Below are positions 15,025 through 24,882 of a DNA stretch of 64,000 nucleotides, one piece after another; within the stretch, counting starts at the first letter, position 1; each line of letters opens with the position of its first letter. Source of the DNA: G963677915 sp963677915 (GTDB lineage: Bacteria > Bacillota > Clostridia > Lachnospirales > Vallitaleaceae); NCBI GenBank assembly GCA_963677915.2, contig CAXXGE010000033.1, forward strand, positions 1-64,000, read 5' to 3'. The notes under the pieces were generated by a model, which saw nothing but the letters and a program-made list of their open reading frames with translations, was not told the origin of the DNA and did not search any database. The translations under genes and the position numbers were made by a program.

Positions 15025-16727
15025 GGCTCTTCGTGGATACCTGTGGGTGAGTTTTCCCTGTAGATCCAGTGTTTATGCCGGTTGAGCCGGTTTAGACTTC
15101 CGATTAGGTAGTGGTATCACCAAATCAGAGCAAACCAGATAGACCATATCCAGCATATTTTGAATATTCCTGAAGCCATATGCTTTCCGCACAATCAGCT
15201 TTATCTTGTTGTTGATAGCCTCGATTCTTGCATTGCTCATTCCGAGGCGAATCGTGTTTAATATGTGTTCTTTGTGCCGCCGGATTTTTTTGTTCAGCTC
15301 AATGAATGCCGGTATACGACTGTGACTTGCCCACCAAAGCCATTTTTTCAGTTCAGTCTCTGCTTCGTTAAGGTCCTTTATCTTAAGTAGCAACCGAAGT
15401 TTTTCCTTCATCAGATAGGCTCTGTAAAGACGTGGATTGGTAGCTGCAATCATTTCCACCTTCAACCGCTGATTCTCTGTGAGATTCTCGGGTGCTTTTC
15501 CCAGTGCGAAAGTGGACGTTTTGATTTCTGTTGCTCTGGTTTTTGATTCAGTCACTTTAGCAGAAATCGGATCGTCCGTTTTGGGGCGTCCTGGCTTTCT
15601 GGGATGTTCTTTGGCGATGTCTTGAGCGGCCGTGTATGCGTCTCTCCAAGCATCGCGCCTGACTTCATCAAGAGCCGACATGGCCCATTCGACAACATGG
15701 AACGGATCGACACACCGCTCACATTCGGGTGTGAATTCGTTGACACACTCGGTGATCCACTTGGCTCCATCACCGGTAACGACTTTGATTGAAGACAGCT
15801 GTTCCGGTGTCAGGCTGCGATAGAATTGTTCCAGTACAGTTTTTCCATGACCTTTTGCAGCCCATACGACGGTGTTCGTATCGTGGTTGACAACAATGGT
15901 GATATATTTGTGTCCCTTTTTGTAGCTGGTCTCGTCGATGCCGATATTGACCAGTCCATTGAGTCTTCTGGAACGCTCCGGTTCGATATCATTCAGGGTC
16001 CTGGTGATGCATCTGCCGACGGTAGCCCAATCAATACGCATATAATCGGAGACAGTGCTTCGGGGAAGATAGGTCGCAAGCCAAGCGGCAGTGAGATCAA
16101 AGTCCTTCGTGAAGTTGCTTCCCGGGTATGCCCATGGAACATCAGCAGTCACAACACCGTGTTCGGGGCACTTGATACGGTTTGTCGGGCATTCAATCTC
16201 AACAATGATGCCGCCCCAGTCCAAACCTCTCCAGATCTTGCCGATTGTAGAAGCTTGATCGTAGCCAGGACACTTTTGGCCGCAAATTGGGCAGATGTTC
16301 TGCTTCCATTTTTTAGGGCGTGCTTTGATCCTTAGGTGTTTGACACCATCAGAGTCAGTGAAAAAATCATGGTTTACAATCACAACGTCATTGACATTTA
16401 ATAAGTTTTTGCATAAAGTATTAGCTGAAGCCATCTGTGATAATTCCTTCCTGTATGAGTTTTAGGCACTAATACAATAAAGGAACACAGATGGTTTTTT
16501 CAATTGTTTTTTTATTTGAGGCTCTGCCCCAAACCCCGACCTCGGCGGCGCCAGGTCAGCAGCTATAAACTGCTGACCAATATCTAGGTTCTTGGTGAAA
16601 TGAGGCTGTCAAGGGTCAAGATGAACGAGCTGCGCTCGCCCTTGACTGCCGCTGAGTAATAGGCTGAGATTTAGTGTAAATCAATCCGAAAAGCAGAAGA
16701 TTTACCCACAACTATGCACGAAGCCTC
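15025..16727 (-). mobile_element. ISL3-family insertion sequence, complete
   Basis: A 1703-bp element flanked by the 8-bp direct repeat GATTTTAT (15017-15024 and 16728-16735), the duplication size typical of ISL3. The ends are imperfect inverted repeats: GGCTCTTCGTGGATACCTGT on the left and GAGGCTTCGTGCATAGTTGT on the right, both followed by GGGT. The interior holds one transposase gene and, upstream of it, a perfect hairpin (16554-16562 with 16570-16578). Confidence 0.93.
15073..16434 (-). CDS. ISL3-family transposase
   Basis: A 453-aa DDE transposase. An N-terminal zinc-finger region has CPICGQKC and CPEHG (about residues 47-90). The catalytic core begins NIGIDETSYKKGHKY (about 165-179; D of GIDE), then VTGDGAKWI (second Asp, about 222) and CVDPFHVVEWAM. 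The last catalytic Glu is in MSNARIEAINNKIKLIVRKAYGF, the hallmark of this family. Full length, with no stop or shift, so the element may be active. AAGGAA precedes the ATG. Confidence 0.95.
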   Translation of the reverse strand: MASANTLCKNLLNVNDVVIVNHDFFTDSDGVKHLRIKARPKKWKQNICPICGQKCPGYDQASTIGKIWRGLDWGGIIVEIECPTNRIKCPEHGVVTADVPWAYPGSNFTKDFDLTAAWLATYLPRSTVSDYMRIDWATVGRCITRTLNDIEPERSRRLNGLVNIGIDETSYKKGHKYITIVVNHDTNTVVWAAKGHGKTVLEQFYRSLTPEQLSSIKVVTGDGAKWITECVNEFTPECERCVDPFHVVEWAMSALDEVRRDAWRDAYTAAQDIAKEHPRKPGRPKTDDPISAKVTESKTRATEIKTSTFALGKAPENLTENQRLKVEMIAATNPRLYRAYLMKEKLRLLLKIKDLNEAETELKKWLWWASHSRIPAFIELNKKIRRHKEHILNTIRLGMSNARIEAINNKIKLIVRKAYGFRNIQNMLDMVYLVCSDLVIPLPNRKSKPAQPA

Positions 16728-16802
16728 GATTTTATCTGCAATTTCCTGATCGATTACAGCTAGTCCGTTTTCGATACGGTAGCCGTATGGCGTATGACTC
16801 AT

Positions 16803-18379
16803 TTATTTCACCAGCCTTTCTTTCAGAGTTATACCGCATTTCATTTCAAACCATAATTCTGTTCTGGAATGAACAATAATCCTCGCAACAAAGCGACTAA
16901 ATAGCTCACCATCGAAGGCTTGTAGCATTTTTTGCTTTGTTAGTGTATTGGAGGAGTTGACTGACTTTCTTGCAGGTATTTATTGTCGTTGTTCATGAAG
17001 CGTGTTATTGAATCCTTCTGCTGTTGGAGTCCTTTCGGCCTCACGTAGCAATTCATTATTACTTTTTTTATAGACTACTGGTTCAAGGTAACCTTTAGCT
17101 CGCAGGACCAACCAAGACTTTTTTGCTGTTCAGCATTTTCTTGTAGCTTCTCATCAAGGCTTTTGAGTTTTTGCCAATGTATCACCAGAATTGATTCCTC
17201 GCAGATCCATTAGCAGGGGCTTTAATACAGTTTGATTGCCATAGATGAGCTTATTCATCATCGTGACAAAAGCATATTTGATAGCGGTTTCTTCAATGTA
17301 CTTCATTGAGCAAACTATCGATGTCTGTTATGTGCGTATAGCAGGTCCAGGCAATGTATTTTTGCCCCATTGAGTGAATGCGTCGCCTGAAGGTTCCTCC
17401 ACAGTTACCGCAGATGATTTTTCCGGTGAAAGGATATCGTCTATGATATTTGGTACTGTTTCTTTCGGCGCCTTTTTCTTTACCTCGTTGTGCAATCACA
17501 GCCTGCGCAGCTTCAAATTCTTCGTGGCTTACAATGGGTGCATGGTTGTCTTTATACAGATACTGTTTTAATTCACCGTTATTGTTGCGTCGAACAAAAT
17601 AGTCATCTGTATAGGTTTTCTGGAAGAGTGCGTCACCAGTGTATTTTTCATTATTGCAGATTTCCTTGATGGAGGTGGAGCTCCATCGACCACCGCGTTT
17701 AGTGGGTACTTTACGACGATTCAACTCACTCGCAATCTTATAAGTGCTGATACCTGATAGTGTAGAATCGAAGATGTATCGGATTATTTTGGACTGCTCT
17801 TTATTTATGACAAGTTTACCGTTGATGGCATCATAACCATATGGGGAGCAGGAAATCTTGTAGGTGCCATTCTGGAAGCGGTGCTGAATGGACCATTTAT
17901 AATTCTGCGAGATTGAGGTCGACTCATTCTCGGCCAGTCCACTTAGGATCGAGAGCATGAGTTCACTTTCCATTGAGCCGGTATGGATATTTTTCCTTCT
18001 CGAAGTAAATGAATATGCCAAGTGCGGTAAGCTTGCGAACCAGCTCAAGGCAGTCAGTTGTACTTCTTGAAAACCGGCTAATAGATTTTGTGATGATCAG
18101 GTCAATTTTTTTTGCCTCACAAGCTGAGATCAAACGAAGCAGATCAGGGCGCTTGTCCAGCTTGGTGCCGGTGATACCTTCATCGTAGAAAATGCCGGCA
18201 AGCTCCCATCCAGGGTTGCGACCTATGAAGGTGGTGTAGTGCTTGATTTGTGCGTCCAAGCTTTCTAGCTGCTCATCACTGCCCGTAGACACACGGCAGT
18301 ATGCTGCGACCCGCTGTTTGGATTCTGATGGAGCTACTGTTAACACAGGTTCTATTTTTGTTACTCTTTTCAAGGTCAT
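16803..18379 (-). pseudogene. Decayed large serine recombinase
   Basis: The first member of the recombinase trio. The N-terminal frame (18379-17963) has RVAAYCRVSTGSDEQLESLD and ITKSISRFSRSTTDCLELV. One extra A in an A5 run near 17990 shifts the frame, and the next stretch (ending 17293) continues with the recombinase domain and a zinc ribbon ICGNCGGTFRRRIHSMG. Beyond that only scraps remain in changing frames, but the true C-terminus is visible as AFDGELFSRFVARIIVHSR and ITLKERLVK, with TAA at 16803-16805. Several indels make it inactive. Confidence 0.88.
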
Positions 18380-18424
18380 ACCTCCTTTCGTAGTGTCACA
18401 TGTTACCTCTGAAGGTGAGTATTA

Positions 18425-18625
18425 TCAACGTTTATCTGGCATGATTTCAGCTAATAATGGTGTGAAGGACATACGATTGAGGTGGGTGACTTCATTGAAC
18501 TCTGACATTGAAATAAAGCCCTTTTCCAGCATGGATTCTAAGATCTGCTGAGCTAAGACATAATCAATTTCACGTTGTTGCTGTTCTGATGTAAGCGTTG
18601 ATTTTATTGTTTGATCTTCATTCAT
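18425..18625 (-). CDS. Small SHOCT-like protein
   Basis: A 66-aa protein with a short SHOCT-like C-terminal helix pair: QILESMLEKGFISMSEFNEV. Such small proteins are commonly found just upstream of the recombinase genes in clostridial prophages. Ribosome site GGGAGG. It is preceded at 40 bp by a copy of the phage bipartite motif, suggesting that it leads the recombinase transcript. Function unknown. Confidence 0.65.
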   Translation of the reverse strand: MNEDQTIKSTLTSEQQQREIDYVLAQQILESMLEKGFISMSEFNEVTHLNRMSFTPLLAEIMPDKR

Positions 18626-18665
18626 TTCGATTCCTCCCTTCTGTTGTAAACCTTTCGATATACAC

Positions 18666-18693
18666 AGGACAGAAGTAGGGGTGTTGAGTACCA
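18666..18693 (-). promoter_or_regulatory. Phage bipartite motif, copy 1
   Basis: Minus strand TGGTACTC (18686-18693), 13 bp, CTGTCCT (18666-18672), followed by GTGTATA. The start codon at 18625 is 40 bp downstream. The same layout is seen at 47277, 51528 and 51596. Probably a phage promoter or regulator site (inference). Confidence 0.6.
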
Positions 18694-18706
18694 GTCGAAA
18701 TAAAAA

Positions 18707-18740
18707 ATGCCCACCATGGAATTAATCCATTGGTGGGCAT
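18707..18740 (-). terminator. Terminator of the lysis/late operon
   Basis: ATGCCCACCA (18707-18716) pairs with TGGTGGGCAT (18731-18740), with an inner TGGA/TCCA. Read on the minus strand it is followed by TTTTTTATTTC. It lies 5 bp after the amidase stop. Confidence 0.88.
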
Positions 18741-18745
18741 AAAGG

Positions 18746-19453
18746 TCATTTGGTGAGAAGCTTACTGACAATTGCAGCAACTTCTGCACGGGTAATTGTT
18801 TGATTTGGTTTGAAGGTTCCATCGGGAAAGCCGTTTACAAGTCCGGCAGAATGAAGCGATACAATGCTGTCTTCAGCCCAGTGGCCATAAATGTCAGAGA
18901 AGGGAAGTTGTTTAGTAAGACTACTGATTATTTTATCGAAGGGGAACTGCTCTCCCGGGCAATGGGGCTTTCGTACAGGATCAATTTCGTAGTGACCAAG
19001 AATATGGTTCCTATCGGCCACAATCCTTGAACTGAAGTTTTCTTTTACGTAATTGATGATGTACTTGTGGAGCCAGATTGTCGATTCTAGTTGTTCAGCA
19101 GTTAGTGCACCTTTGGTTTCAGCATAGACACCTTCATGCTCAATCGACACGGAGTACCAGTTTGGATTCATGCCTTTCACCGCAACAATGGCTGCGGTGG
19201 CCAGAGATAACTGCTGCTGGCTTAATCCGTTAGCCCATGCCATCTCTTCTATAGGAACAAACTGGTAGATGGTTCCATCTCTGCCCACGAGAAAATGAGC
19301 AGAGGAGACTTTGTTCGTTGGAGAAGTGAACCAGTTGATACAGCTTTCCTTGGAGCCTTCTGATATGTGATTTACAATGCAACAGGGAACCTGACCGCGT
19401 CTCGTTGACTTGTTGGTATGCTCATTTCCAACAAAATTAATCGTTCTCTCCAT
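18746..19453 (-). CDS. Phage endolysin: N-acetylmuramoyl-L-alanine amidase with SLH domain
   Basis: Cleaves the amide bond between muramic acid and the stem peptide. 235 aa from the ATG at 19453, which has GAGG upstream; longer starts lack a site. The Amidase_2 domain (about 10-165) shows CCIVNHISEG, SAHFLVGRDGTIYQFVP, SIEHEG and HYEIDPVRKPHCPGEQFPF. One S-layer homology domain follows (about 180-232, FSDIYGHWAEDSI then FKPNQTITRAEVAAIVSKLL), probably for cell-wall anchoring. The start overlaps the holin stop by 17 bp. Confidence 0.92.
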   Translation of the reverse strand: MERTINFVGNEHTNKSTRRGQVPCCIVNHISEGSKESCINWFTSPTNKVSSAHFLVGRDGTIYQFVPIEEMAWANGLSQQQLSLATAAIVAVKGMNPNWYSVSIEHEGVYAETKGALTAEQLESTIWLHKYIINYVKENFSSRIVADRNHILGHYEIDPVRKPHCPGEQFPFDKIISSLTKQLPFSDIYGHWAEDSIVSLHSAGLVNGFPDGTFKPNQTITRAEVAAIVSKLLTK

Positions 19454-19871
19454 CTTTGACCTCACTTTCAGAATCATTCACCACTTTGTTTGCCTTGTTA
19501 ACGTAATTGGTGATTACTGCCGGGAACTTAATGCCCAGCAAAACACCATTTTCGATGATGGATAAAACGTCTACCAATATAAAAGCTCCGATTATCACAC
19601 TGCCAAGTGCGATACCGATGCTCATTAGATTCAATGCCCGATCAAGCATAAGCAAGGCGAAAACCACTAAACCTTCATATGCCTTCATTAGAAGGCCAGT
19701 TTTGAACTTGTGACTGTTCCATCCAAGTTTCTTTCCTTTGATCAGACCACTGATGATATCCAGGACCATGATAAAGAGCCAAATAAAAATAAGCTCCCAA
19801 TTAAGCCCAAAGAAATAGGCGGCTAGGCCACCCAAGCCGCCAAGAATGCCTTCATTCATTTTTTCACTCAT
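19437..19871 (-). CDS. Phage holin
   Basis: A holin of the Firmicutes toxin-secretion/phage-lysis holin type (Phage_holin_4), 144 aa. It has hydrophobic segments at about residues 9-22, 27-46 (IFIWLFIMVLDIISGLIKG), 65-80 and 85-115. The motif WNSHKFKTGLLMKA between the second and third is typical of the family. A charged C-terminal tail ends it. It is expected to permeabilise the membrane for the amidase encoded next. RBS AAGGAGG. Confidence 0.9.
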   Translation of the reverse strand: MSEKMNEGILGGLGGLAAYFFGLNWELIFIWLFIMVLDIISGLIKGKKLGWNSHKFKTGLLMKAYEGLVVFALLMLDRALNLMSIGIALGSVIIGAFILVDVLSIIENGVLLGIKFPAVITNYVNKANKVVNDSESEVKDGEND

Positions 19872-19883
19872 TTGAAATCCTCC

Positions 19884-21218
19884 TTACCATGTTAGCTCGT
19901 ATGTAACTTTCATTGTTTGAGTGTCGTCCTTCTCTACAGGTGTGCTAAGATTATTGATGGTTGAGAGTATAAAGGGATTGATCAGTAGTGCAAAGACACC
20001 GCCGCCCCGATATGAGATAAGTACTTCACCAGTTTCATTAAATCCATGAACATCGTAAGTATTGTAATAATCATCTGAGTAAACTGTTATCAACGGTCCA
20101 ACAAAGCTGTCGCCATTGTATAGAAACAGGTAGTTGTTATCGTAGGATCCGGTATCTCGCTCATATTGGATCGAAATCATGTCATCGGTCACGTGACCAA
20201 TACCGTAGGAGTCTGCACCACTGGCGATATTCAATGGCAACGAAACAGAGCCCACGTATGAGCCGTCAGTGATATTGTAGACTAGAAAAGAGTCATTGCT
20301 GCTGCTAAGGCAATAGAGCTTATTCTTTAGAATAGACCATTTTTCTATATGACCTGTAGTCGGCGATACCACTGAAGTATCCAATTCAACACTGGAAAGC
20401 ACCGTCATGAAATCGTCCTCGAGGTATGTGCGCAAATACCATTTAGCTGCACTTGAATCGTAGAAAAGACCATAAAACTGATCCTGCGCATATAGAAATC
20501 GAAGGAAATCCCCTGAATCAAGGGGTGTTGTCATATGTACAATTCCATCAGAAGAGACTCTTCCTGAATAAGGCACAGAAGATAAGTGGGAATCATCATA
20601 TCGAACAACACCAATCGTTCCAGAGAAGGCAGTCTGGTGATAAACCTTTTTACCTTTCTTACCAACAAATCTACTTGAAACAATTGTGGTGTAATAGCCG
20701 GAACTGGGACTGAAATCAGACATGGTTATGGTGTACCACTGGTTTGCACTGACATAGCCAGTATAAGTCTGGCCTAAGATGGCATCCCCACAATAATAGG
20801 GAACAAGACAAACACAATTAATAATACCGTTCGCCTTGTCTGTTGCAAAATCCCATACCCAACGATAACCATTAACGATATCACCGGATTCATTATCATT
20901 CCTACTGCCCTTCGTTGATAATGTCCCGGAATAAGCCCCAGATGCATGGCCGACAACTTCACCTCGGTGAATCTGGGTCATGTCAGGATCTTCATTCAAG
21001 GTTTCACTCAACAAAAGTAATCCACCACTAAAAAAATCTGAAGGATTCAAGCCTAGAAAACAGTCTGTTGCAACCCTTGAAGATGGCGGGTAGGTAATGG
21101 TTTCAGATATTGTTTCAACGACATGCTTAAAAGCATTGGTAATGAAGTTTTCATCGGTTGTTTCTTTGATCAGCTTTTTATCTTTATCGAAAAGCTGTAT
21201 TGTTGTTATTCCTTTCAT
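19884..21218 (-). CDS. Putative tail-tip or receptor-binding protein
   Basis: A 444-aa protein not matched to a named family. It is rich in Ser, Thr, Tyr and Gly, with short beta-strand-like repeats, as in phage tail fibres. It begins MKGITTIQLFDKDKKLIKE, and a later part resembles beta-propeller blades (WYLRTYLEDDFMTVL, VYNITDGSYVGSVSLP). The ATG at 21218 is chosen because AGGAGG is 5 nt upstream. Position between the tail spike genes and the holin suggests host recognition. Inference from place and composition only. Confidence 0.6.
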   Translation of the reverse strand: MKGITTIQLFDKDKKLIKETTDENFITNAFKHVVETISETITYPPSSRVATDCFLGLNPSDFFSGGLLLLSETLNEDPDMTQIHRGEVVGHASGAYSGTLSTKGSRNDNESGDIVNGYRWVWDFATDKANGIINCVCLVPYYCGDAILGQTYTGYVSANQWYTITMSDFSPSSGYYTTIVSSRFVGKKGKKVYHQTAFSGTIGVVRYDDSHLSSVPYSGRVSSDGIVHMTTPLDSGDFLRFLYAQDQFYGLFYDSSAAKWYLRTYLEDDFMTVLSSVELDTSVVSPTTGHIEKWSILKNKLYCLSSSNDSFLVYNITDGSYVGSVSLPLNIASGADSYGIGHVTDDMISIQYERDTGSYDNNYLFLYNGDSFVGPLITVYSDDYYNTYDVHGFNETGEVLISYRGGGVFALLINPFILSTINNLSTPVEKDDTQTMKVTYELTW

Positions 21219-21227
21219 AGGCACCTC

Positions 21228-22310
21228 CTATAGAACTTCCCTGAAATTTATTCGCAATCGCTGGACCGAAGCTGTAGATGTTAGAACCAACGCAAACATG
21301 ATACTGGTCGCTGGTGTCTCACCTCCGTATCCGGTGAAATCATCCCACTGAGTATAAACAATGCTATCGTTTATTTCTGAAACGGTATTGCCATCTACTT
21401 TAATGCTGGTAATGTCAAAGGAGACAACAACAAAATCAAATGCTGCAGTATCATAGGCATACCAGGTAGACCCTTCATCCTTGGAAAATACTACGCGTAT
21501 TTCATTTAAGGGGTCAACAGCATCAATGACTACATTGGAAATGCCGTTGATGACGAAGGAATTCGTTTGATACAACAAGGCATCGTTTGGTGTGATTCCA
21601 AGCGCAAGTTCGAAGTCAGATTCTGAGATTTGCTGGTAGATATCATTTGTATCCTTATAACATAGCAATACAGGTTGTGAGTCTATACAATCCTTGAATT
21701 CAGTTGGGGTGCGTTCAGAACCGTAATCGATGAAAAGCTGTTTTAGATCTTCCCAATCAGATGGGATAGTTTCCGTGACAGTCGTCAACACACCATCTGT
21801 TACAGGGAAAAACTCATCACTCAATGAATGTGTCTTCCCGGAACTGATTTCTGCATAGGTGCCGGATTCAACAGAGTCAAAAATGGTTATCCAATTGGCT
21901 CCATCCTTTGATACCTCTGTCTTCGTATCATAATAAGTCCGACCATCGCTGTAGTAGTGCCATACCTTAACTTCTTTGATATCCATGAGCGTTCCCAGAT
22001 CAACCTGCACATATACAGGATCCGCAAAACTGAGTTCAGCGTAATTGGCTGTATTGGTGCCGCCATCGGTCACTCTACTGTAAGGATAAGATGTATTTTC
22101 AGCATCCGTTCGGTTAGTCGTAATAGCTATTCCCAGTGCTTGATTAACATCATCCTGATCAATGGCCTGGAGCTCAACCCAGTGGTCGCCAGTATTTGAG
22201 GTGCTTCCATTAGTCCAGTCCCTGATGTAACGTATGGTTCTATCCACCTCACCGCCAATAACTGTCTTGATCTTGCTATCGTCTTTAATCAGAAATTTTG
22301 AGAACGCCAT
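21228..22310 (-). CDS. Tail protein with discoidin-like domain
   Basis: A 360-aa protein. Residues of about 60-165 look like an F5/8 type C (discoidin) carbohydrate-binding fold: SRVTDGGTNTANYAELSFAD, VYVQVDLGTLMDIKEVKVWHY and TEVSKDGANWITIFDS are the strands and loops typical of that fold. The rest is beta-rich, with no family recognised. It lies among the tail fibre genes, so a role in binding cell-surface sugars is likely. RBS GGAGGC 6 nt before ATG. Confidence 0.68.
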   Translation of the reverse strand: MAFSKFLIKDDSKIKTVIGGEVDRTIRYIRDWTNGSTSNTGDHWVELQAIDQDDVNQALGIAITTNRTDAENTSYPYSRVTDGGTNTANYAELSFADPVYVQVDLGTLMDIKEVKVWHYYSDGRTYYDTKTEVSKDGANWITIFDSVESGTYAEISSGKTHSLSDEFFPVTDGVLTTVTETIPSDWEDLKQLFIDYGSERTPTEFKDCIDSQPVLLCYKDTNDIYQQISESDFELALGITPNDALLYQTNSFVINGISNVVIDAVDPLNEIRVVFSKDEGSTWYAYDTAAFDFVVVSFDITSIKVDGNTVSEINDSIVYTQWDDFTGYGGETPATSIMFALVLTSTASVQRLRINFREVL

Positions 22311-22312
22311 AC

Positions 22313-24868
22313 CTATGCCTCCTTAAGAGTTGCGGATGTAAATGCAATGACTTTGTTCGTATCAACTATTGTAGTTTCCAACAGAACTTCATAATCATTA
22401 ATGACTGTTTTCAGCATTTGGGAAACCCACGTATGATTCATTGCCATACCGTTAGTTTCTCCAAAGACGACAAATTCTTTGTTTCCAGAAATATTGCTTT
22501 CATCAAACCAGGAATTTGTAAAAATCATTTGTGCGCCATGCAATGCCTTATCATAGGTCATAGTTTCAATGACGGTTGTTGATAAATTGACGTCGGCAAG
22601 TTGGGAGATTGATATTTCAGAGCCACTATAGTGAGAGCTTCTTATAATATCTATTGGTGAGATACTATCAAGCGGATGGAACCCATCCATGATTTCAGCA
22701 ATCTCCGCCTCAAATGGCGCTTGCAACACAACAACTCTTGGGCTAAAGAATTGCTTAACATTTGCTACTGGCCACGGTTTGGCTTCTTGCGCTTCTCCGC
22801 CACGAACAGTAAGCATTAGATGATACTTGTTTGTGGGGACGGTAATAGTGCCATTACTTGTTGATAAGACAAGATCGATGGTATGTGTCCCGGGGATAAG
22901 TCTTGGTAAAACACCATTAAAAACCAGCTGATCAGTGGTTGCAGCATAAAATTTCTTAATGGTTGACCTGAAAACCTCCCCTGATGATCGAAGCTCAGCA
23001 GTCACATGCATTTCACTGTCTGCATCAATGTCAATCTGAACGTCGAATGCAATCATTGTATTGGGATTACATGTGACATCGATTCCTGGCATAACCATTT
23101 CATTACCGGTGTACTCATAGCCGTTGGTAGCCATCGGAAACAGCATAAATGCTGGGGTAAAGGAGATACCGTCATCATCCATCATCATTTGACGTAGACT
23201 GCCGTCTACACCTGAAAAATAGTTGATCTCCAAACCGGTTGCGCCTTTAAAGATTTTTGCTTTTCCATCAAGGCCTTCTCCGGTGCCAGCGCCTAACCAA
23301 ATCACTGGAGCTTTTGTATAGGTACCGTCTTCAAGCTGGACATCATCAAATTTGATTTGCATTTTGGTGATGTAGTCATAGGGGTGGGTCATGACTGGAG
23401 CCAATGGATCACCATAGGTATCTTCAGCCTCAGTGGTGATGCCTGAGCCCGCACCATTTGTCCAATAGAGTAGATTACCAAAGCTATCCGTTAGTTGTTC
23501 ATCGGGTAATGGAATACCATCGATCGAGTATTTTCTATACGCTGATTTCCACTCCTGCATTTCATTGTGTACATGAATAAAATGATACTCATCCTTGCCT
23601 TCTTCAACGAGCATGGTGATGACTTCGTTGACGGCCATTTGCGATACTCTCGCATTATCGGCCATCAGATAATACACATCGCCGCTGTCGGCTGAGAAGT
23701 TGATGATATTTACTGTACTTGCATCAAGGGTACCGCCAATAATAGCATCGCCAGTTATGTTGACATCGCCATCTTCAGTTACCTCAAAGGTTATTTCATC
23801 GCTGTTTTCATTGACGATCTTTAGGCCTTTTAAAGTAGCTGCATTGAGTTTTCTTCCGGTAAAAGCATAATCGACGGTTTCTTTTGTTTCCTGTAGTGAA
23901 GCTTGATAATCAAAAAAATCGCTCCCGGCATTTCCGAGAACGACTGACGTGTTCTTTCGTGTAGCGATATCCCTTTTAATTTCCATGATTCTTACATGAA
24001 TATCGATATTAAAGCCTTCATGGATGATGGTAACGACATCTCCGAGATTAACTTTCTCAAGATCCTTTACCAATTCATATTCTTTTGAGTAATATAAATC
24101 CGCAAAATCTATCTTATATACAACAGTCGGCTTATCATTCAGTGAAAGAAATTTCATTGCAGCAAGATCAGTTTCATAGGTCGAATCTGTATCAAAGGTT
24201 TTATAATGAACCTTGAACTTTGAATAGCTGCTAGCATTTGAACTGACCAACTCATTACCATAACTCTCATCTGAATTTGTGTAAATCAGTTTTGTTATAA
24301 CAGCTGAAATATCCTCTTCAATGTCGATGGATTTGAGATTCTTGCCCTTACGGATTTCTACATAATTGTAGATGCCAGTTTGGTTCACTAAGGCAACCAT
24401 TAATCCAGTTAACTCAAGCTCAAGCTGATAGTTGTTAATCAGCTGATTGATGATGGCTGCTTTGGACAGATTAGTGCTAGCTATGGAAACATTGATATCA
24501 GCGCAGGATCCGCAATTAAAAAGAGTACCCGCTAATAAGTCGGTGAGAGTAGAAGTCAGTGACTGATCTTCAATGAAAATACTATCGACTGTTTCATCGA
24601 GCATATCGACCATGAATAGACTTTCTCCATAGATGGATTGTATTGATTTATCACTTCCAGACTTGTTGGTTCTAAGCAGACGATAGTATTGGCCATCAGC
24701 TTCAAGGATTCGATCCAGCAGTAATTCTTCAGAATTTTGAAATGGAACATCCATGATCAGAGTATAGAGTCCGTTGATTTTTTCATAGGTTTCACCGGTT
24801 AAGGGTTCTACTTCAGTGATATGCGTTCCATCAAAATTAGTTGTATTGGCAGTATAGATCTTGACCAC
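22313..24868 (-). CDS. Phage tail spike/minor structural protein
   Basis: An 851-aa tail-tip protein of the siphovirus minor structural/tail endopeptidase class. The N-terminal 350 residues match the tail-hub (Tal/gp27-like) pattern: MVKIYTANTTNFDGTHI, EKINGLYTLIMDVPF, then NLGDVVTIIHEGFNIDIHVR and RIMEIKRDIATRKNTSVVLG. The middle part has GLKIVNENSDEITFEVTEDG, typical of the linker before fibre domains. GTG start at 24868 with AGGAGG upstream. It presumably forms the tail tip with the preceding Dit protein. Confidence 0.85.
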   Translation of the reverse strand: MVKIYTANTTNFDGTHITEVEPLTGETYEKINGLYTLIMDVPFQNSEELLLDRILEADGQYYRLLRTNKSGSDKSIQSIYGESLFMVDMLDETVDSIFIEDQSLTSTLTDLLAGTLFNCGSCADINVSIASTNLSKAAIINQLINNYQLELELTGLMVALVNQTGIYNYVEIRKGKNLKSIDIEEDISAVITKLIYTNSDESYGNELVSSNASSYSKFKVHYKTFDTDSTYETDLAAMKFLSLNDKPTVVYKIDFADLYYSKEYELVKDLEKVNLGDVVTIIHEGFNIDIHVRIMEIKRDIATRKNTSVVLGNAGSDFFDYQASLQETKETVDYAFTGRKLNAATLKGLKIVNENSDEITFEVTEDGDVNITGDAIIGGTLDASTVNIINFSADSGDVYYLMADNARVSQMAVNEVITMLVEEGKDEYHFIHVHNEMQEWKSAYRKYSIDGIPLPDEQLTDSFGNLLYWTNGAGSGITTEAEDTYGDPLAPVMTHPYDYITKMQIKFDDVQLEDGTYTKAPVIWLGAGTGEGLDGKAKIFKGATGLEINYFSGVDGSLRQMMMDDDGISFTPAFMLFPMATNGYEYTGNEMVMPGIDVTCNPNTMIAFDVQIDIDADSEMHVTAELRSSGEVFRSTIKKFYAATTDQLVFNGVLPRLIPGTHTIDLVLSTSNGTITVPTNKYHLMLTVRGGEAQEAKPWPVANVKQFFSPRVVVLQAPFEAEIAEIMDGFHPLDSISPIDIIRSSHYSGSEISISQLADVNLSTTVIETMTYDKALHGAQMIFTNSWFDESNISGNKEFVVFGETNGMAMNHTWVSQMLKTVINDYEVLLETTIVDTNKVIAFTSATLKEA

Positions 24869-24882
24869 GGATGTCCTCCTTT

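Larger units (their letters stand above)
14660..16802 (-). pseudogene. Small serine-recombinase partner gene split by ISL3 element
   Basis: The N-terminal part (16802 down to 16728) reads MSHTPYGYRIENGLAVID then QEIADKI. The C-terminal part (down to 14660) continues KVLYKSYLSGDTLIGAAKKA and LLRNKHYIGDDYYPAIID. Removing the 1703-bp IS and one 8-bp target copy gives an uninterrupted 143-codon frame, so the insertion is the only lesion. It resembles the short recombinase-domain proteins that sit between two large serine recombinases in clostridial prophages. It begins right after the stop of the upstream recombinase (TAAATG) and overlaps the start of the next one. Confidence 0.88.
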
